Shown one piece after another: positions 7,910 to 17,279 of a stretch of DNA of 37,240 nucleotides; positions within the stretch are counted from its first letter, which is position 1; the number at the start of each line of letters is the position of its first letter. The stretch covers positions 1 to 37,240 of the forward strand of contig NZ_JBCFBA010000032.1 of the NCBI RefSeq assembly GCF_038562415.1, read 5' to 3'. Source of the stretch: Solidesulfovibrio sp. GTDB taxonomy: Bacteria; Desulfobacterota; Desulfovibrionia; Desulfovibrionales; Desulfovibrionaceae. Made by a program: the position numbers and the translations under genes. The notes under the pieces were generated by a model, which saw nothing but the letters and a program-made list of their open reading frames with translations, ran no database searches and was not told the origin of the DNA.

Positions 7910-8680
7910 TCACGCCCGCAAATGGGCGCGCCAGGTGTCGACGATTTCCTTTTCGCGTCGGGCGGGTTCGCTTTGGGGGCAGATGCGGCAGGCTTCCTCG
8001 GCCGCCTCGGCGGCCTGCTTCATCCAGCCGCCCTCGCGCAGGCTGCGCGAGGCCATGATGTAGAGCATCTCCGGCGTGTTGCCGTAAATCCCCCGGATGA
8101 GCTCCCGGTAGCCCTGGACGAAGACCTCGCGCACCAGGTCGTTGCGCTTGAACAGGAACCGGGCCAGCCAGTGGTTTTCCTGCTGGTCGGCGAAAAACAG
8201 CGGAAACAGCTTGCGGCACTCGCCGAAAAGGAACCGGATGCGGCGAATCTCGCGCTGCATGCTCTCGGCGGTCTGCATGAGCAGCTGGAACAGTTCGCGG
8301 CTGATGATGAGGTCGGGCTCGGGCAGCTCGCGCTCCTGCATGGAACGGAACCACGGCGCGTAGTTCTGCTGCTGGTAGGCGTCCTCCTTGAGCTTCATGG
8401 ACTCGTGGAAGATGTAGCCGATGCACCAGTCCAGGAACTGGCCGACCAGGCTCGAACCGCCGCCCTCGCGAAAGAGGTGGTGGGCCGTGTCCTTTAAGCG
8501 CCACAGCAGGCCCTTGTTCATCTCCTCGCCGAGCAGGTCCTTGAGCTCCTCGAAGGCCATGGTGCCGGTGCGGTCGAATTCGCGAAACAGCTTCTCCAGC
8601 ACCTGCACGGCCAGGCAGTAGTCGCGCAGCAGATCGCGCATGAATTCGGCGCGTTTCTCGTCGAACCAGTTGCTGGCCAC
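7910..8680 (-). CDS. Uncharacterised protein coupled to the Lon-like protease
   Basis: A 256-residue soluble protein with no signal peptide or membrane span that I cannot assign to a family. It is mostly helical and charged, rich in Arg, Glu and aromatic residues (for example FREFDRTGTMAFEELKDLLGEEMNKG near residue 40). The C-terminus, QAAEAAEEACRICPQSEPARREKEIV, looks like the end of a TPR-like helix pair. I start at a GTG at 8680, two bases after the Lon-like stop, with AAGGGGG at ribosome-binding distance overlapping that stop. The in-frame ATG at 9169 lies deep inside the protease gene and is not credible. Close coupling suggests a partner, substrate or adaptor of the protease; this is inference. 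Confidence 0.75.
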   Translation of the reverse strand: MASNWFDEKRAEFMRDLLRDYCLAVQVLEKLFREFDRTGTMAFEELKDLLGEEMNKGLLWRLKDTAHHLFREGGGSSLVGQFLDWCIGYIFHESMKLKEDAYQQQNYAPWFRSMQERELPEPDLIISRELFQLLMQTAESMQREIRRIRFLFGECRKLFPLFFADQQENHWLARFLFKRNDLVREVFVQGYRELIRGIYGNTPEMLYIMASRSLREGGWMKQAAEAAEEACRICPQSEPARREKEIVDTWRAHLRA

Positions 8681-8682
8681 GC

Positions 8683-11103
8683 CTACCCCCTTCCCGGCTG
8701 CGGGCCGGGCAAGCCCGCCGGGGCGTACCGGGCCAGCCGGGCCAGGCGTTCGTCCACCAGGGCGTAGAGGGTCCCGGCCGGGAACTTGCCGTCCGGACCG
8801 CGCACGCCGGCCGGGATGCCGGTGAGGATCTCCATGGCCCCCTCGATGGTCGTGACCGGGAAGATGTGGAAGCGCCCCTCGGCCACGGCGGCCACGATGT
8901 CGTCGTCGAGCATGAGGTTGACCACGTTGTCGGCGGGCAGCAGCACCCCCTGCTCGCCGGTCAGGCCCCGGCGGCGGCAGACCGTGAAAAAGCCGCGAAT
9001 CTTCTCGTTTAAGCCCCCCACGGCCAAAATGGCCCCGGACTGGGACACGGCCCCGGTCATGGCGTAGCACAGCTTGATGGGCCGCTCGGCCAGGGCGGAG
9101 AGCAGGGCGGCCAGCTCGGCGCCCGAGGCCGAATCGCCCTCCACCTCGGCGTAGCTCTGCTCGAAGCACAGCGACCCAGTCATGACCAGCGCCTTGTCCT
9201 GGGCGAACCGGCCCAGGAGATAGCTTTTTAAGATCATCATGCCCTTGGTGTGGATGGGCCCGCCAAGCTCGGCCTCGCGTTCCAGGTCGAGGATGCCGCC
9301 GTGGCCCACGCCGACCGTGCAGGCGATCTGGTGGGGCAGCCCAAAGGCGTAGTCGCCGAACATGCGCACGGACAGGCCGTTGGCCCGGCCCACGGCCTCG
9401 CCGGCGGTGGGCACCTTGATCATCTCCCGGTCGTACTCCTCGAGGTATTCCTCCTCGTAGAGGTTGACCCGGAAATCGCGGGCCCGCCGGGCCCGTTCCA
9501 GATGGGCGGCGCCGACCAGTTCGGCGCCCTCCCCCCGGGCCAGGGCGGCGGCCTCGATCATGAGCTCCCGGGCCAGGGGGAGCTTCAGCGACAGCCGGGC
9601 CTGGTCCTCGGTCAGCAGCGAGGCGTATTCCACGAGGCCGGCCAGGGCGGCCCGGTCGAAGGGCGGCAGCTTCGCCTCGCGGATGACCGTGGCGGCCAGG
9701 GTCAGGTAGACCAGCACGTTTTCGGGCGTGCGCGGCATGGTCTCCTGGAGGTGGGCCTTGAGCTTGAAGAGCTTGCCGAAGCGTTCGTCGTTGTACAGCA
9801 GCAGTTCGTAGGCCTCGTCCGGCCCGACCAGCACCACCTTGAGGTCGAGCGGCACGGGTTCGGGCTCGATGGTGCGGGTGCGCAGGTGCTCGCCGCCCTC
9901 GGCCGGGTCCTCCACCCGTCCCAGGCCCGAGCGCAAGGCCCGCAACAGGCCTTCCCAGGCGCCGAGGTTGGCCGAGATGTCGTCCACGCGGATGATGAGG
10001 AAGCCGCCGTTGGCCCGGTGCAGCGAGCCGGCTTTTATGAGCGTGAAATCGGTATACAGCGCGCCCATCTCGGATTCGCGCTCGATGCAGCCCATGAGGT
10101 TGAAGTAGGTCGGGTGGTCCTCGATGACCACCGGGGCGCCGGAACGTTGGCCGTTGTCCACGAACAGGTTGGCTTCGTAGCGGTAGAAGATGTCCTCGGG
10201 ATAGGCGCCCTCGCCGTGGGCGGGGGGGGGCGGCGCGGCCTGGGCCGGCTGGGGCAGGAAGGCGTCGAGGTTGTCCAGGATGTCGGCGCGCATGGCGGCG
10301 AGATACCGGTCGATGGCCGGGCTGCCGGCGCGGAAATCGGCCAGGGCGGCCAGATGGGCGTCCACGACCTCGCCGGCCGTGGCCCGCTCCAGGTCTTTCT
10401 CCCGGTCGCGGTAGCCGCGCTCCTCCTTGGACAGCCGCCGCAGGGCCGTGCCCATCTCCTCCAGGAGCCGGTCGCCCTTGGCCTTGAGGGTCTTTTTCAG
10501 TTCCGGGTCCAGGCGCTCGAACTCCTCGTCGGACACGACCTTGCCCTCAAGCAGCGGATAGAGGGTGAAGCCGCCCTGGTCGTCGACGAACAGGCTGTAG
10601 CCCTCGCCGCGGGCCTTTTCCTCCATCTCGTCGAGCACGGTCTCGCGGTCGGCGTTGTAGCCGCGCATGAGCGTCTGCTTTTCGGTCTGGTAGGCCTCGC
10701 GTTCGAACCGGGCCGGGATCTCCTCGCGCATGTCGGCCACGGCCTTGGCCAGGGCGGCCTTGAAGCCCTTGCCCTGCCCGGCCGGCAGCGACACGGCCCG
10801 GGGCCGGTCGGGGTCGTCGAAATTGTGGACATAGAGCCAGTCCGGCGGGGTCTGGCCCCGGGCGGCGGCCGGATCGAGGAAACGGCGGGCGAAATGGGTG
10901 CGGCCCATGGAGGGCTCGCCGGCGAGGTACACGTGGTGCTCGCGGCCGCCGATGGACAGGGCCAGGCTCAGGGCGGCGTGGGCCCGGGGCTGGGTCCTGG
11001 CCAGGGCGCCGGGGTCGTCGGCAATGTCCCGGCTGTCGGCATAGGGCAGGGAGGCCGGGTCGCAGGCGGCGCGCAGGTCTTGGGGGCGAAGGGTGTTCGT
11101 CAT
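8683..11103 (-). CDS. Lon-like protease of the AAA_32 type
   Basis: An 806-residue cytoplasmic protease. The N-terminal AAA_32 ATPase region has a Walker A-like GEPSMGRT (62-69) with Arg in place of the usual Lys, a change I believe is common in this subfamily and which may weaken ATP use. A long charged helical insert follows (about 120-285), then the sensor/ATPase core with INLFVDN-like and VIEDHPTYFNLMG motifs. The C-terminal Lon proteolytic domain has the Ser-Lys dyad: Ser658 in EGDSASGAE and Lys701 in GGLNEKIRG. It differs from housekeeping Lon in lacking the LAN domain. I start at 11103 (MTNTLRPQDLRAA), since conserved sequence begins there; the Shine-Dalgarno is weak. The next gene begins two bases after its stop. 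Confidence 0.88.
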   Translation of the reverse strand: MTNTLRPQDLRAACDPASLPYADSRDIADDPGALARTQPRAHAALSLALSIGGREHHVYLAGEPSMGRTHFARRFLDPAAARGQTPPDWLYVHNFDDPDRPRAVSLPAGQGKGFKAALAKAVADMREEIPARFEREAYQTEKQTLMRGYNADRETVLDEMEEKARGEGYSLFVDDQGGFTLYPLLEGKVVSDEEFERLDPELKKTLKAKGDRLLEEMGTALRRLSKEERGYRDREKDLERATAGEVVDAHLAALADFRAGSPAIDRYLAAMRADILDNLDAFLPQPAQAAPPPPAHGEGAYPEDIFYRYEANLFVDNGQRSGAPVVIEDHPTYFNLMGCIERESEMGALYTDFTLIKAGSLHRANGGFLIIRVDDISANLGAWEGLLRALRSGLGRVEDPAEGGEHLRTRTIEPEPVPLDLKVVLVGPDEAYELLLYNDERFGKLFKLKAHLQETMPRTPENVLVYLTLAATVIREAKLPPFDRAALAGLVEYASLLTEDQARLSLKLPLARELMIEAAALARGEGAELVGAAHLERARRARDFRVNLYEEEYLEEYDREMIKVPTAGEAVGRANGLSVRMFGDYAFGLPHQIACTVGVGHGGILDLEREAELGGPIHTKGMMILKSYLLGRFAQDKALVMTGSLCFEQSYAEVEGDSASGAELAALLSALAERPIKLCYAMTGAVSQSGAILAVGGLNEKIRGFFTVCRRRGLTGEQGVLLPADNVVNLMLDDDIVAAVAEGRFHIFPVTTIEGAMEILTGIPAGVRGPDGKFPAGTLYALVDERLARLARYAPAGLPGPQPGRG

Positions 11104-11245
11104 GGATTCCGTCTGGGGAAGGGCGTTGGGGATGGTCGGCCGGGCGTCCCCGGCCTCGTCCACCAAGATACGAACGAATGGCCGCTTTGTCATCTCCGCC
11201 GGCCCCGGCTTTTCAGGCGGCCCGCATCCTGGTAGGGGGAGGACG

Positions 11246-12400
11246 ATGCAAACGGATCGCGGCAAGCCGGCCTTCCTGACCGGACTCGGCGGGTTTCGCG
11301 CCCTGGCCGCCCTGATCGTGCTGACCGGCCACGCCCTGTCCTGGATCGCGCCCCTGGCCACCTTTCCGGCGCCGCTTTGCGCGAGCCTCGCCCGGCTGAC
11401 GCAGCTGGGGCTGTCGGGTTTCTTCGTGCTGTCGGGCTTCGTGCTCTTTTATACCCACGCCCCGGGGCCGGGCCGGCCGCCCTTTCGCCCGGGCCGGTTC
11501 GCCCTGGCCCGGCTGGCCCGAGTCTATCCGGTCTACGGCCTGCTGGCCCTGGCCAGCTTGGCCGTGTTCCTGGTGCGCGAGCCCGAGGTCGTCTCCGCCC
11601 ATCCGGCAAGCCTGGTCGCCTGTCTGAGCCTGACCCAGACCTGGTTTTTCGCTCCGGCCACGCCGACGCTTTTCCCCATCGGCTGGGCCGTCAGCACGGA
11701 AGTGTTCTTCTACCTGGTTTTTCCGCTGTTGCGCCGGCCCATCGCCGCCTTGCCGTCGCGGCGGGCCGGGCTTTGGGCCGCGGCCGGCCTGCTCGCCGCG
11801 CCCCTTTTGGCGGATGCCTGGATCGCCCGGTCCTGGCCGGACCTGTTCGCCTGGGCTCTGGCGCGCCATCCGGGCTACGCCGTGGCCACCGCCGACCTGG
11901 CCGGGCTTTTTTTCCAGTGGCTGACCTACACCAACCCGTATCTGCGCGTCTTCGAGTTCCTGTGCGGCATGGCCACGGCCCGGCTGTTCCTGCTGGGGAC
12001 GCGCGGGCCGGCCTGGCTTGGCGTCGCGGCGGCGGCCGGGCTGGCCGGGCTTGTGGCGGCGCCCTTTCCCGGGGACTGGTTCTTCCTGTCGGTCGCGGCC
12101 AACAACGCCCTTTTCGCGCCGTTTTTGGCCGCCGCCTGCCTGGGGTTGGCGGCGCGGGCGCCGGCGCCGGCCGCCTGGCGGTCCGTCAATGCCCTGGCCG
12201 GGGCCAGCCTGTCGGTCTACCTGCTCCAGCCCTTCACCCTGGAACCCTGGGCGGCCTTGCCCGAGCTTTTCCCCGACTCCTGGCCCCTGGCCGCGGCCGG
12301 CGGCATGGCCGCCACCGTCGCCGTCGGCCTGGCCCTGTCGCGCCGGGTGGAGGCGCCGGCCGCCCGGCGCATCCTGGCCTGGGGCAGGCCGAAAGGCTAA
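11246..12400 (+). CDS. Membrane acyltransferase, acyltransferase-3 family (OafA-like)
   Basis: A 384-residue polytopic membrane protein with about ten hydrophobic segments. Family marks are the N-terminal GLGGFRALAALIVLTGHAL with its conserved Arg and His, GLSGFFVLSGFVLFY, the FALARLARVYPVYGLLAL helix and IGWAVSTEVFFYLVFPLL. These enzymes move acetyl or other acyl groups from the cytoplasm onto extracytoplasmic sugars such as O-antigen, peptidoglycan or exopolysaccharide. The acceptor cannot be deduced. The start at 11246 has GGGGGAGG directly upstream; an earlier in-frame ATG at 11093 would add a non-hydrophobic, low-complexity extension inside the Lon-like promoter region. It converges with sfsA, and the two stop codons overlap. 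Confidence 0.85.
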   Translation: MQTDRGKPAFLTGLGGFRALAALIVLTGHALSWIAPLATFPAPLCASLARLTQLGLSGFFVLSGFVLFYTHAPGPGRPPFRPGRFALARLARVYPVYGLLALASLAVFLVREPEVVSAHPASLVACLSLTQTWFFAPATPTLFPIGWAVSTEVFFYLVFPLLRRPIAALPSRRAGLWAAAGLLAAPLLADAWIARSWPDLFAWALARHPGYAVATADLAGLFFQWLTYTNPYLRVFEFLCGMATARLFLLGTRGPAWLGVAAAAGLAGLVAAPFPGDWFFLSVAANNALFAPFLAAACLGLAARAPAPAAWRSVNALAGASLSVYLLQPFTLEPWAALPELFPDSWPLAAAGGMAATVAVGLALSRRVEAPAARRILAWGRPKG

Positions 12401-13137
12401 TAGCGCCGGGCCAGGGGCAGGCGTTCCCCGAGGGTGATCCCGCCCGGCGAGGCCTCGGCCCGGTAGGCCAGGACCGCGACGCCCGCGGCCACGGCCTCGG
12501 CGAACAGCCGGGCATAGTCCGGATCGACGACCGCCGCCGGGGCGAAACAGCCGCCGTCCGGGCGCTGGACGCAGAAAAAAAGCGCCGCCCGGTGGACGCC
12601 CTCCCGGGCCAGGCGCGTGAGCTCGACCAGGTGCTTGCAGCCGCGCGCGGTTGCCGCGTCCGGAAAGGCGGCCGCGCCGTCCTCGACCATGGTGACGTTC
12701 TTGCATTCGACGAAGCATTCCCCGGCCGGGCCGGACAGGGCGAAATCCAGCCGGCCGCCGGCGAAGGCCGGTTCGGGCCGGAGGGTGTCGTAGCCGGCCA
12801 GGTCGGGAAAGGCCCCGGCCCCGAAGGCCCGGCGAAAGAGCCTATTGGGCGTGAGCGTGTTGACGCCGACCCAGAAATCGCCCCGAAAATCCGGCAGCCG
12901 GACCATCTCCAGGGTGTGGGCCAGCTTGCGGGCGGGATTGTCGGACACGGACAGCCCGACCAGGCGCCCCGGGCGCAGGAGCCCGAGCATGGAGCCGGTG
13001 TTGTTGGCGTGGGCGGTAAACGGGCCGGCCTCCCCGTCCACGTCGACGAGGAAGCGCAGCCGGCGGCGCACGAAACGGGCCATAACGAGCGGCCCGGCCA
13101 GGGGAAGCGTCACAGGGGCAGCCGACCGGGGAGCCAT
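12397..13137 (-). CDS. sfsA: SfsA family DNA/RNA nuclease
   Basis: A 246-residue protein matching SfsA (sugar fermentation stimulation protein) along its length. Visible features are an N-terminal OB-like part (ARFVRRRLRFLVDV, AHANNTGSMLGLL) and a C-terminal nuclease-like part with GRLDFALSG, FVECKNVTMVEDG and FPDAATARGCKHLVEL, which carry the Asp, Glu and Lys of a PD-(D/E)XK-type site. SfsA was first seen as a maltose-metabolism effector in E. coli and is now annotated as a nucleic-acid nuclease; the physiological role is unclear. AAAGG lies seven bases before the ATG at 13137; an internal ATG (MARFVRR) is an alternative. It shares stop-codon bases with the convergent acyltransferase gene. 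Confidence 0.9.
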   Translation of the reverse strand: MAPRSAAPVTLPLAGPLVMARFVRRRLRFLVDVDGEAGPFTAHANNTGSMLGLLRPGRLVGLSVSDNPARKLAHTLEMVRLPDFRGDFWVGVNTLTPNRLFRRAFGAGAFPDLAGYDTLRPEPAFAGGRLDFALSGPAGECFVECKNVTMVEDGAAAFPDAATARGCKHLVELTRLAREGVHRAALFFCVQRPDGGCFAPAAVVDPDYARLFAEAVAAGVAVLAYRAEASPGGITLGERLPLARRY

Positions 13138-13226
13138 GATTTACCTTTGGCGCGTTCCGCGCTATGCTGGATGACGGCCGTGTGACCACGGCCGTCCGTC
13201 AAACCCCAACGCAAGGATTCCGGGCC

Positions 13227-14402
13227 ATGCGCACCGCCCTTCGTATGCGTCTCGTCGCCCCCTCGGCAACCCTCGGCATGGCCGCCAAGGCCGCCGACCT
13301 GCGCCGCCAGGGCAAGGCCATCCTCGACCTCTCGGCCGGCGAACCCGACTTCAACACGCCCCAACACATCAAGGACGCCGCCAAAAAGGCCATCGACGAC
13401 AACTTCACCCGCTACACCCCGGTGCCGGGCATCCACACCCTGCGCGAAGCCGTCACCGGCTATTACAAGAAGCTCTACGGCGTGCCCGCCCCCAAGGAGG
13501 CGGTCATCGCCACCAACGGCGGCAAGCAGGCCCTCTACACCCTTTTCCTGGCCCTGCTCAACCCCGGCGAGGAAGTCCTGGTACCGGCGCCCTACTGGGT
13601 GAGCTACCCGGACATGGTCCGCCTGGCCGGGGCCACGCCCGTGCCCGTGCCGAGCTCGCCCGAGTCGGGCTTCCTGGTCGGCGTCGAGGACCTGGAGCGG
13701 GCGGCCACCCCGGCGACCCGGGCGCTGATCCTCAATTCGCCCTCCAACCCCACCGGCGCCCACTACACGGCCAAGGCCCTGGACGCCATCATGGACTGGG
13801 CCGTTTCCCGCGACATCGTCATCGTCTCCGACGAGATCTACGACCGCCTGGTCTACGAGCCGGCCACGCCCGCCTCCATGGCCGGCTGCTTCGCCCTGCA
13901 CCCCGACCACGTGGCCGTGGTCGGCGGCCTGTCGAAAAGCTTCGCCATGACCGGCTGGCGCGTGGGCTACGCCCTGGCCCACCCGAGCCTGATCCGGGCC
14001 ATGTCCACCCTGCAAAGCCAGTCCACCTCCAACATCTGTTCCATCGCCCAGAAGGCGGCCATCGCCGCCCTGACCGGCCCCCTTGACTGCGTGGAGGACA
14101 TGCGCCAGGCCTTCAAGCGCCGCCGCGACCTGGCCCTTTCCATCATCGCCACCTGGAAGCGGGCCGTATGCCCCACGCCCGACGGCGCCTTCTACCTCTT
14201 CCCCTGCCTGTCGGACTACTACACGTCGGCCGTGCCCAATTCCACGGCGCTCTCCGAAGCGCTGCTGACCGAAGCCGGCGTGGCCACCGTGCCGGGCGTG
14301 GCTTTCGGCGAGGACCGCTGCCTGCGCTTTTCCTACGCCACCGACGACGCCACCCTGGAAAAGGCGCTCACCGCCATCGGCGATTTCCTGGGCAGGCTGT
14401 AA
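13227..14402 (+). CDS. Class I pyridoxal-phosphate aminotransferase (aspartate type)
   Basis: A 391-residue fold-type I aminotransferase resembling bacterial class Ib aspartate aminotransferases. Marks are DLSAGEPDFNTP near the start, the YTPVPGIHTLREAV region, NSPSNPTG with the cofactor-binding Asn, VSDEIYDRLVYE with the Asp that holds the pyridine nitrogen, and GLSKSFAMTGWRVGY with Schiff-base Lys237. The likely reaction is transamination between aspartate and 2-oxoglutarate; other amino donors cannot be excluded. I start at 13227 (MRTALRMR) because AAGGA precedes it; an ATG at 13164 would overlap the sfsA promoter. The sensor kinase gene starts 28 bases after its stop, so it may be first in a three-gene operon. 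Confidence 0.9.
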   Translation: MRTALRMRLVAPSATLGMAAKAADLRRQGKAILDLSAGEPDFNTPQHIKDAAKKAIDDNFTRYTPVPGIHTLREAVTGYYKKLYGVPAPKEAVIATNGGKQALYTLFLALLNPGEEVLVPAPYWVSYPDMVRLAGATPVPVPSSPESGFLVGVEDLERAATPATRALILNSPSNPTGAHYTAKALDAIMDWAVSRDIVIVSDEIYDRLVYEPATPASMAGCFALHPDHVAVVGGLSKSFAMTGWRVGYALAHPSLIRAMSTLQSQSTSNICSIAQKAAIAALTGPLDCVEDMRQAFKRRRDLALSIIATWKRAVCPTPDGAFYLFPCLSDYYTSAVPNSTALSEALLTEAGVATVPGVAFGEDRCLRFSYATDDATLEKALTAIGDFLGRL

Positions 14403-14430
14403 GGCTCGATCGGGGGCCGGGGAACGAGGC

Positions 14431-15879
14431 GTGAAAAGGTCCGACCGCTCGGACGGAGCGCAATACCTGGGGCTGGTCAAGTTCCTGTCCTGGAGTTCCC
14501 TGGCCCTGATCCTTTTGGTCAACCTGTTCCTGTCGATTTTCCTGTCCAACTACGCCCGGCAGGACGTGCTGACCAAGCAGAAGGAATTCGCCCTGCTTCT
14601 GGCCGAGAACCTCAACCACCAGATCTACCAGCGCTTCACCCTGCCCACGGTCATCGGCTTCGGCCGGGTGGAGCTGTCCCAGCCGGCCCAGTACGACCGG
14701 CTGGAAAAGACGGTGCTCTCCACCATCCACAGCTTCCACGTCAGCGAAGTGCGCATCTACGACTTCGACAAGCGGGTGTCGTTTTCCACGGACAAGGAAC
14801 TGGTGGGCCAGACGGGCTACGCCGGCACGGCCATCCTCGAAGCCCTGGAACAGGGCACGTCGAGCTTCCAGGTGTTCAGCCGCACGGGCATGTTCGGCGG
14901 CATTTTCGACTTCAACCCCAAGCCAGGGGCGGTGACGCTGCGCACCATCTACCCCCTGCGCACCGAACGGTCGTTGGTGCCGGGCAACCCGCAAGGCTTC
15001 ATCATGGGGGTGCTCGAATTCACCCAGGACATCACCGACGACTACCAGAAGGTCGTGGATTTCCAGCGCATCATCATCGCCACCACCCTTGGCTCGTCGC
15101 TCGTGCTCTTTTTGATCCTGCGCGTGATCATCAGCCGGGCCGGGCGCATCAACGCCCAGCGCATCGCCGAGCGCGAACAGCTCGAACGCGAGCTCCAGCA
15201 GCAGGAAAAGCTGGCCGGCATGGGCCGCATGGTGGCCGGCATCGCCCACGAGATCCGAAACCCCCTGGGCATCATCCGCTCCACGGCCGAACTCCTGCTC
15301 AAGCGCAACAAGGAGACCGACGGCGCCAACGCCAAGCTGCTCGCGGCCATTTTCGACGAATCCAAGCGCCTGTCCAAGGTGGTGGGCGATTTCCTGGACT
15401 ACGCCCGGCCCAAGGCCCCGCGCCAGGACACGGTGGACCTGGCCGTCATCTGCGACCAGGCCCTGACCTTCCTGGAACAGAAATGCGAGGACCTGGGCGT
15501 GGCCGTTTCGCGCGACTACGCCCAGGGGCTGCTCGTTCGCGGCGACAAGGACCTCCTGTACCGCGCCGTCTACAACATCGTCTCCAACGCCCTGGACGCC
15601 CTGGCCGAGGACAAGGACAAGGCCCGCCCGCCGTCCCTCGCCGTGGCCGCCACGGCCGGCAAGGAGGCCGTGGTCCTTTCCGTCACCGACTCCGGCCCGG
15701 GTTTTTGCCCGGAAAACAGGCATCGGCTGCTGGATCCCTTTTTCACCACGAAAGACGCCGGCACGGGCCTGGGCCTGGCCATCGTGCGCAACATCCTGGA
15801 AAGCCACGGCGCGTCCCTGGCCCTGGAAAACGCCCCGGAGGGCGGCGCCCGCGTGGTCATGACCTTTCCGCCGGCCTAG
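14431..15879 (+). CDS. Membrane sensor histidine kinase
   Basis: A 482-residue inner-membrane kinase with a GTG start. TM1 is about residues 20-40, a periplasmic sensing domain spans about 41-210, and TM2 is about 212-232. A coiled linker follows, then HisKA with GIAHEIRNPLGIIR (phospho-acceptor His273) and the HATPase domain with NIVSNALDALAED, DSGPGF and GTGLGLAIV boxes. This layout is typical of kinases paired with sigma-54 activators (AtoS/ZraS style). Its partner begins 26 bases downstream. The periplasmic domain is not one I can assign to a ligand. Confidence 0.92.
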   Translation: MKRSDRSDGAQYLGLVKFLSWSSLALILLVNLFLSIFLSNYARQDVLTKQKEFALLLAENLNHQIYQRFTLPTVIGFGRVELSQPAQYDRLEKTVLSTIHSFHVSEVRIYDFDKRVSFSTDKELVGQTGYAGTAILEALEQGTSSFQVFSRTGMFGGIFDFNPKPGAVTLRTIYPLRTERSLVPGNPQGFIMGVLEFTQDITDDYQKVVDFQRIIIATTLGSSLVLFLILRVIISRAGRINAQRIAEREQLERELQQQEKLAGMGRMVAGIAHEIRNPLGIIRSTAELLLKRNKETDGANAKLLAAIFDESKRLSKVVGDFLDYARPKAPRQDTVDLAVICDQALTFLEQKCEDLGVAVSRDYAQGLLVRGDKDLLYRAVYNIVSNALDALAEDKDKARPPSLAVAATAGKEAVVLSVTDSGPGFCPENRHRLLDPFFTTKDAGTGLGLAIVRNILESHGASLALENAPEGGARVVMTFPPA

Positions 15880-15905
15880 TCCTTAATCCCATTCCCGGAC
15901 ACGCC

Positions 15906-17279
15906 ATGCCAAGCCAAATACTCATCCTCGACGACGAAAAAAACTACCTGCTCATCCTCGAAGCCATGCTCGGGGACGCCGGCTACGCCATCACCGCCCT
16001 GGACGACCCGGAAACGGGCCTGGCCTACCTCGACGAATCCGAAGTGGACGTGGTCATCACGGACATGAAGATGCCCAAGGTCACGGGCCAGCAGGTGCTC
16101 GAACACGTCAAGCGCAACTACCCCTACATCCCGGTCATCATCATGACCGCGTTTGGCAGCATCGAGGGCGCGGTCGAGGCCATGCGCATCGGCGCCTTCG
16201 ACTACATCGCCAAGCCCTTCGCCAACGACGAACTGCTTTTGACCGTGGAAAAGGCCAGCCGCTTCGCCGCCGCCCAGCGCGAGAACATGCTGCTGCGCCA
16301 GTCCCTCAAGGACCGCTTCTCCTCGGAGAACATCATCGGCCGGGGCAAGGCCATGCAGCGGGTGCTGGAGATGGTGGGCAAGGCCGCGCCCACCAAGTCC
16401 ACGGTGCTCATTACCGGCGAGTCCGGCACGGGCAAGGAGCTGCTGGCCAAGGCCATCCACTACGCCTCGCCGCGCAAGGACGCGCCGTTTATCTCCGTCA
16501 ACTGCATGGCCCTGGCCTCGGGGGTGCTCGAATCGGAACTGTTCGGCCACGAGAAGGGGTCTTTCACCGGCGCGGTGGCCCGCAAGCGCGGCCGCTTCGA
16601 AATGGCCCACGGCGGCACCATCTTCCTCGACGAAATCGGCGAGCTGTCCCAGGAGATCCAGGTGAAGCTGTTGCGCGTGCTCCAGGAACGCAAGTTCGAG
16701 CGCGTGGGCGGGGCCGACCCCATCGAGGTGGACATCCGCATCCTGGCCGCCACCAACCGCAACCTGGCCGAGGCCGTCTCCGCCGGCACGTTCCGCGAGG
16801 ACCTCTACTACCGCCTCAACGTGGTCCATATCGAAACGCCGCCCCTTCGCGAACGCCGCGAAGACATCCCCATACTCGCCGCCCACTTCCTGGAGCGCTA
16901 CGCCGGGGAAAACGGCAAGACCTTCAAGGGCTTTTCCCCCGAGGCCATGGACTACCTCACGGCCTACGAATGGCCGGGCAACGTGCGCCAGCTGCAAAAC
17001 GTGGTGGAGCGTTGCGTGGTGCTGGCCAGCACCGACGTGGTGGAGGTGGAGGACCTGCCAAGCGAGATCCGCGACGAGGAAAGCCAGTACAAATCCGCCG
17101 TGGACCTGCTGCCGGTCACCATCAACCTCAACGAAACCCTGGAGAAGATCGAGGCGGCGCTGATTCGCCGGGCGCTCGCCCGCACCAACCTCGTCCAGGT
17201 CAAGGCGGCCGAGATGCTCGGCATCTCCAAAAGCCTGCTGCAATACAAGCTCAAGAAGTACAAGCTGACCGGGCACTGA
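15906..17279 (+). CDS. NtrC-family sigma-54-dependent response regulator
   Basis: A 457-residue transcription activator. The receiver domain (1-120) has ILDDEKN, phospho-acceptor Asp53 in VVITDMKMP, and IIMTAFGS with the signalling Thr. The AAA+ domain (about 140-375) has Walker A GESGTGKE, the sigma-54 contact loop as GSFTGA (the standard is GAFTGA), and Walker [13 protein letters not shown]. The C-terminal Fis-type helix-turn-helix includes [25 protein letters not shown]. It should be phosphorylated by the upstream kinase and open sigma-54 promoters. Ser for Ala in the GAFTGA loop occurs in some functional members. A small hairpin (CCGGGC-ACTGA-GCCCGG, 17269-17285) spans the stop codon and may help end the transcript. 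Confidence 0.93.
   Translation: MPSQILILDDEKNYLLILEAMLGDAGYAITALDDPETGLAYLDESEVDVVITDMKMPKVTGQQVLEHVKRNYPYIPVIIMTAFGSIEGAVEAMRIGAFDYIAKPFANDELLLTVEKASRFAAAQRENMLLRQSLKDRFSSENIIGRGKAMQRVLEMVGKAAPTKSTVLITGESGTGKELLAKAIHYASPRKDAPFISVNCMALASGVLESELFGHEKGSFTGAVARKRGRFEMAHGGTIFLDEIGELSQEIQVKLLRVLQERKFERVGGADPIEVDIRILAATNRNLAEAVSAGTFREDLYYRLNVVHIETPPLRERREDIPILAAHFLERYAGENGKTFKGFSPEAMDYLTAYEWPGNVRQLQNVVERCVVLASTDVVEVEDLPSEIRDEESQYKSAVDLLPVTINLNETLEKIEAALIRRALARTNLVQVKAAEMLGISKSLLQYKLKKYKLTGH

Noticed and set aside
7899-8504. 201-residue minus-strand frame overlapping the gene after Lon
   Set aside because: Pro/Arg/His-rich and out of frame with the coupled GTG-started gene.
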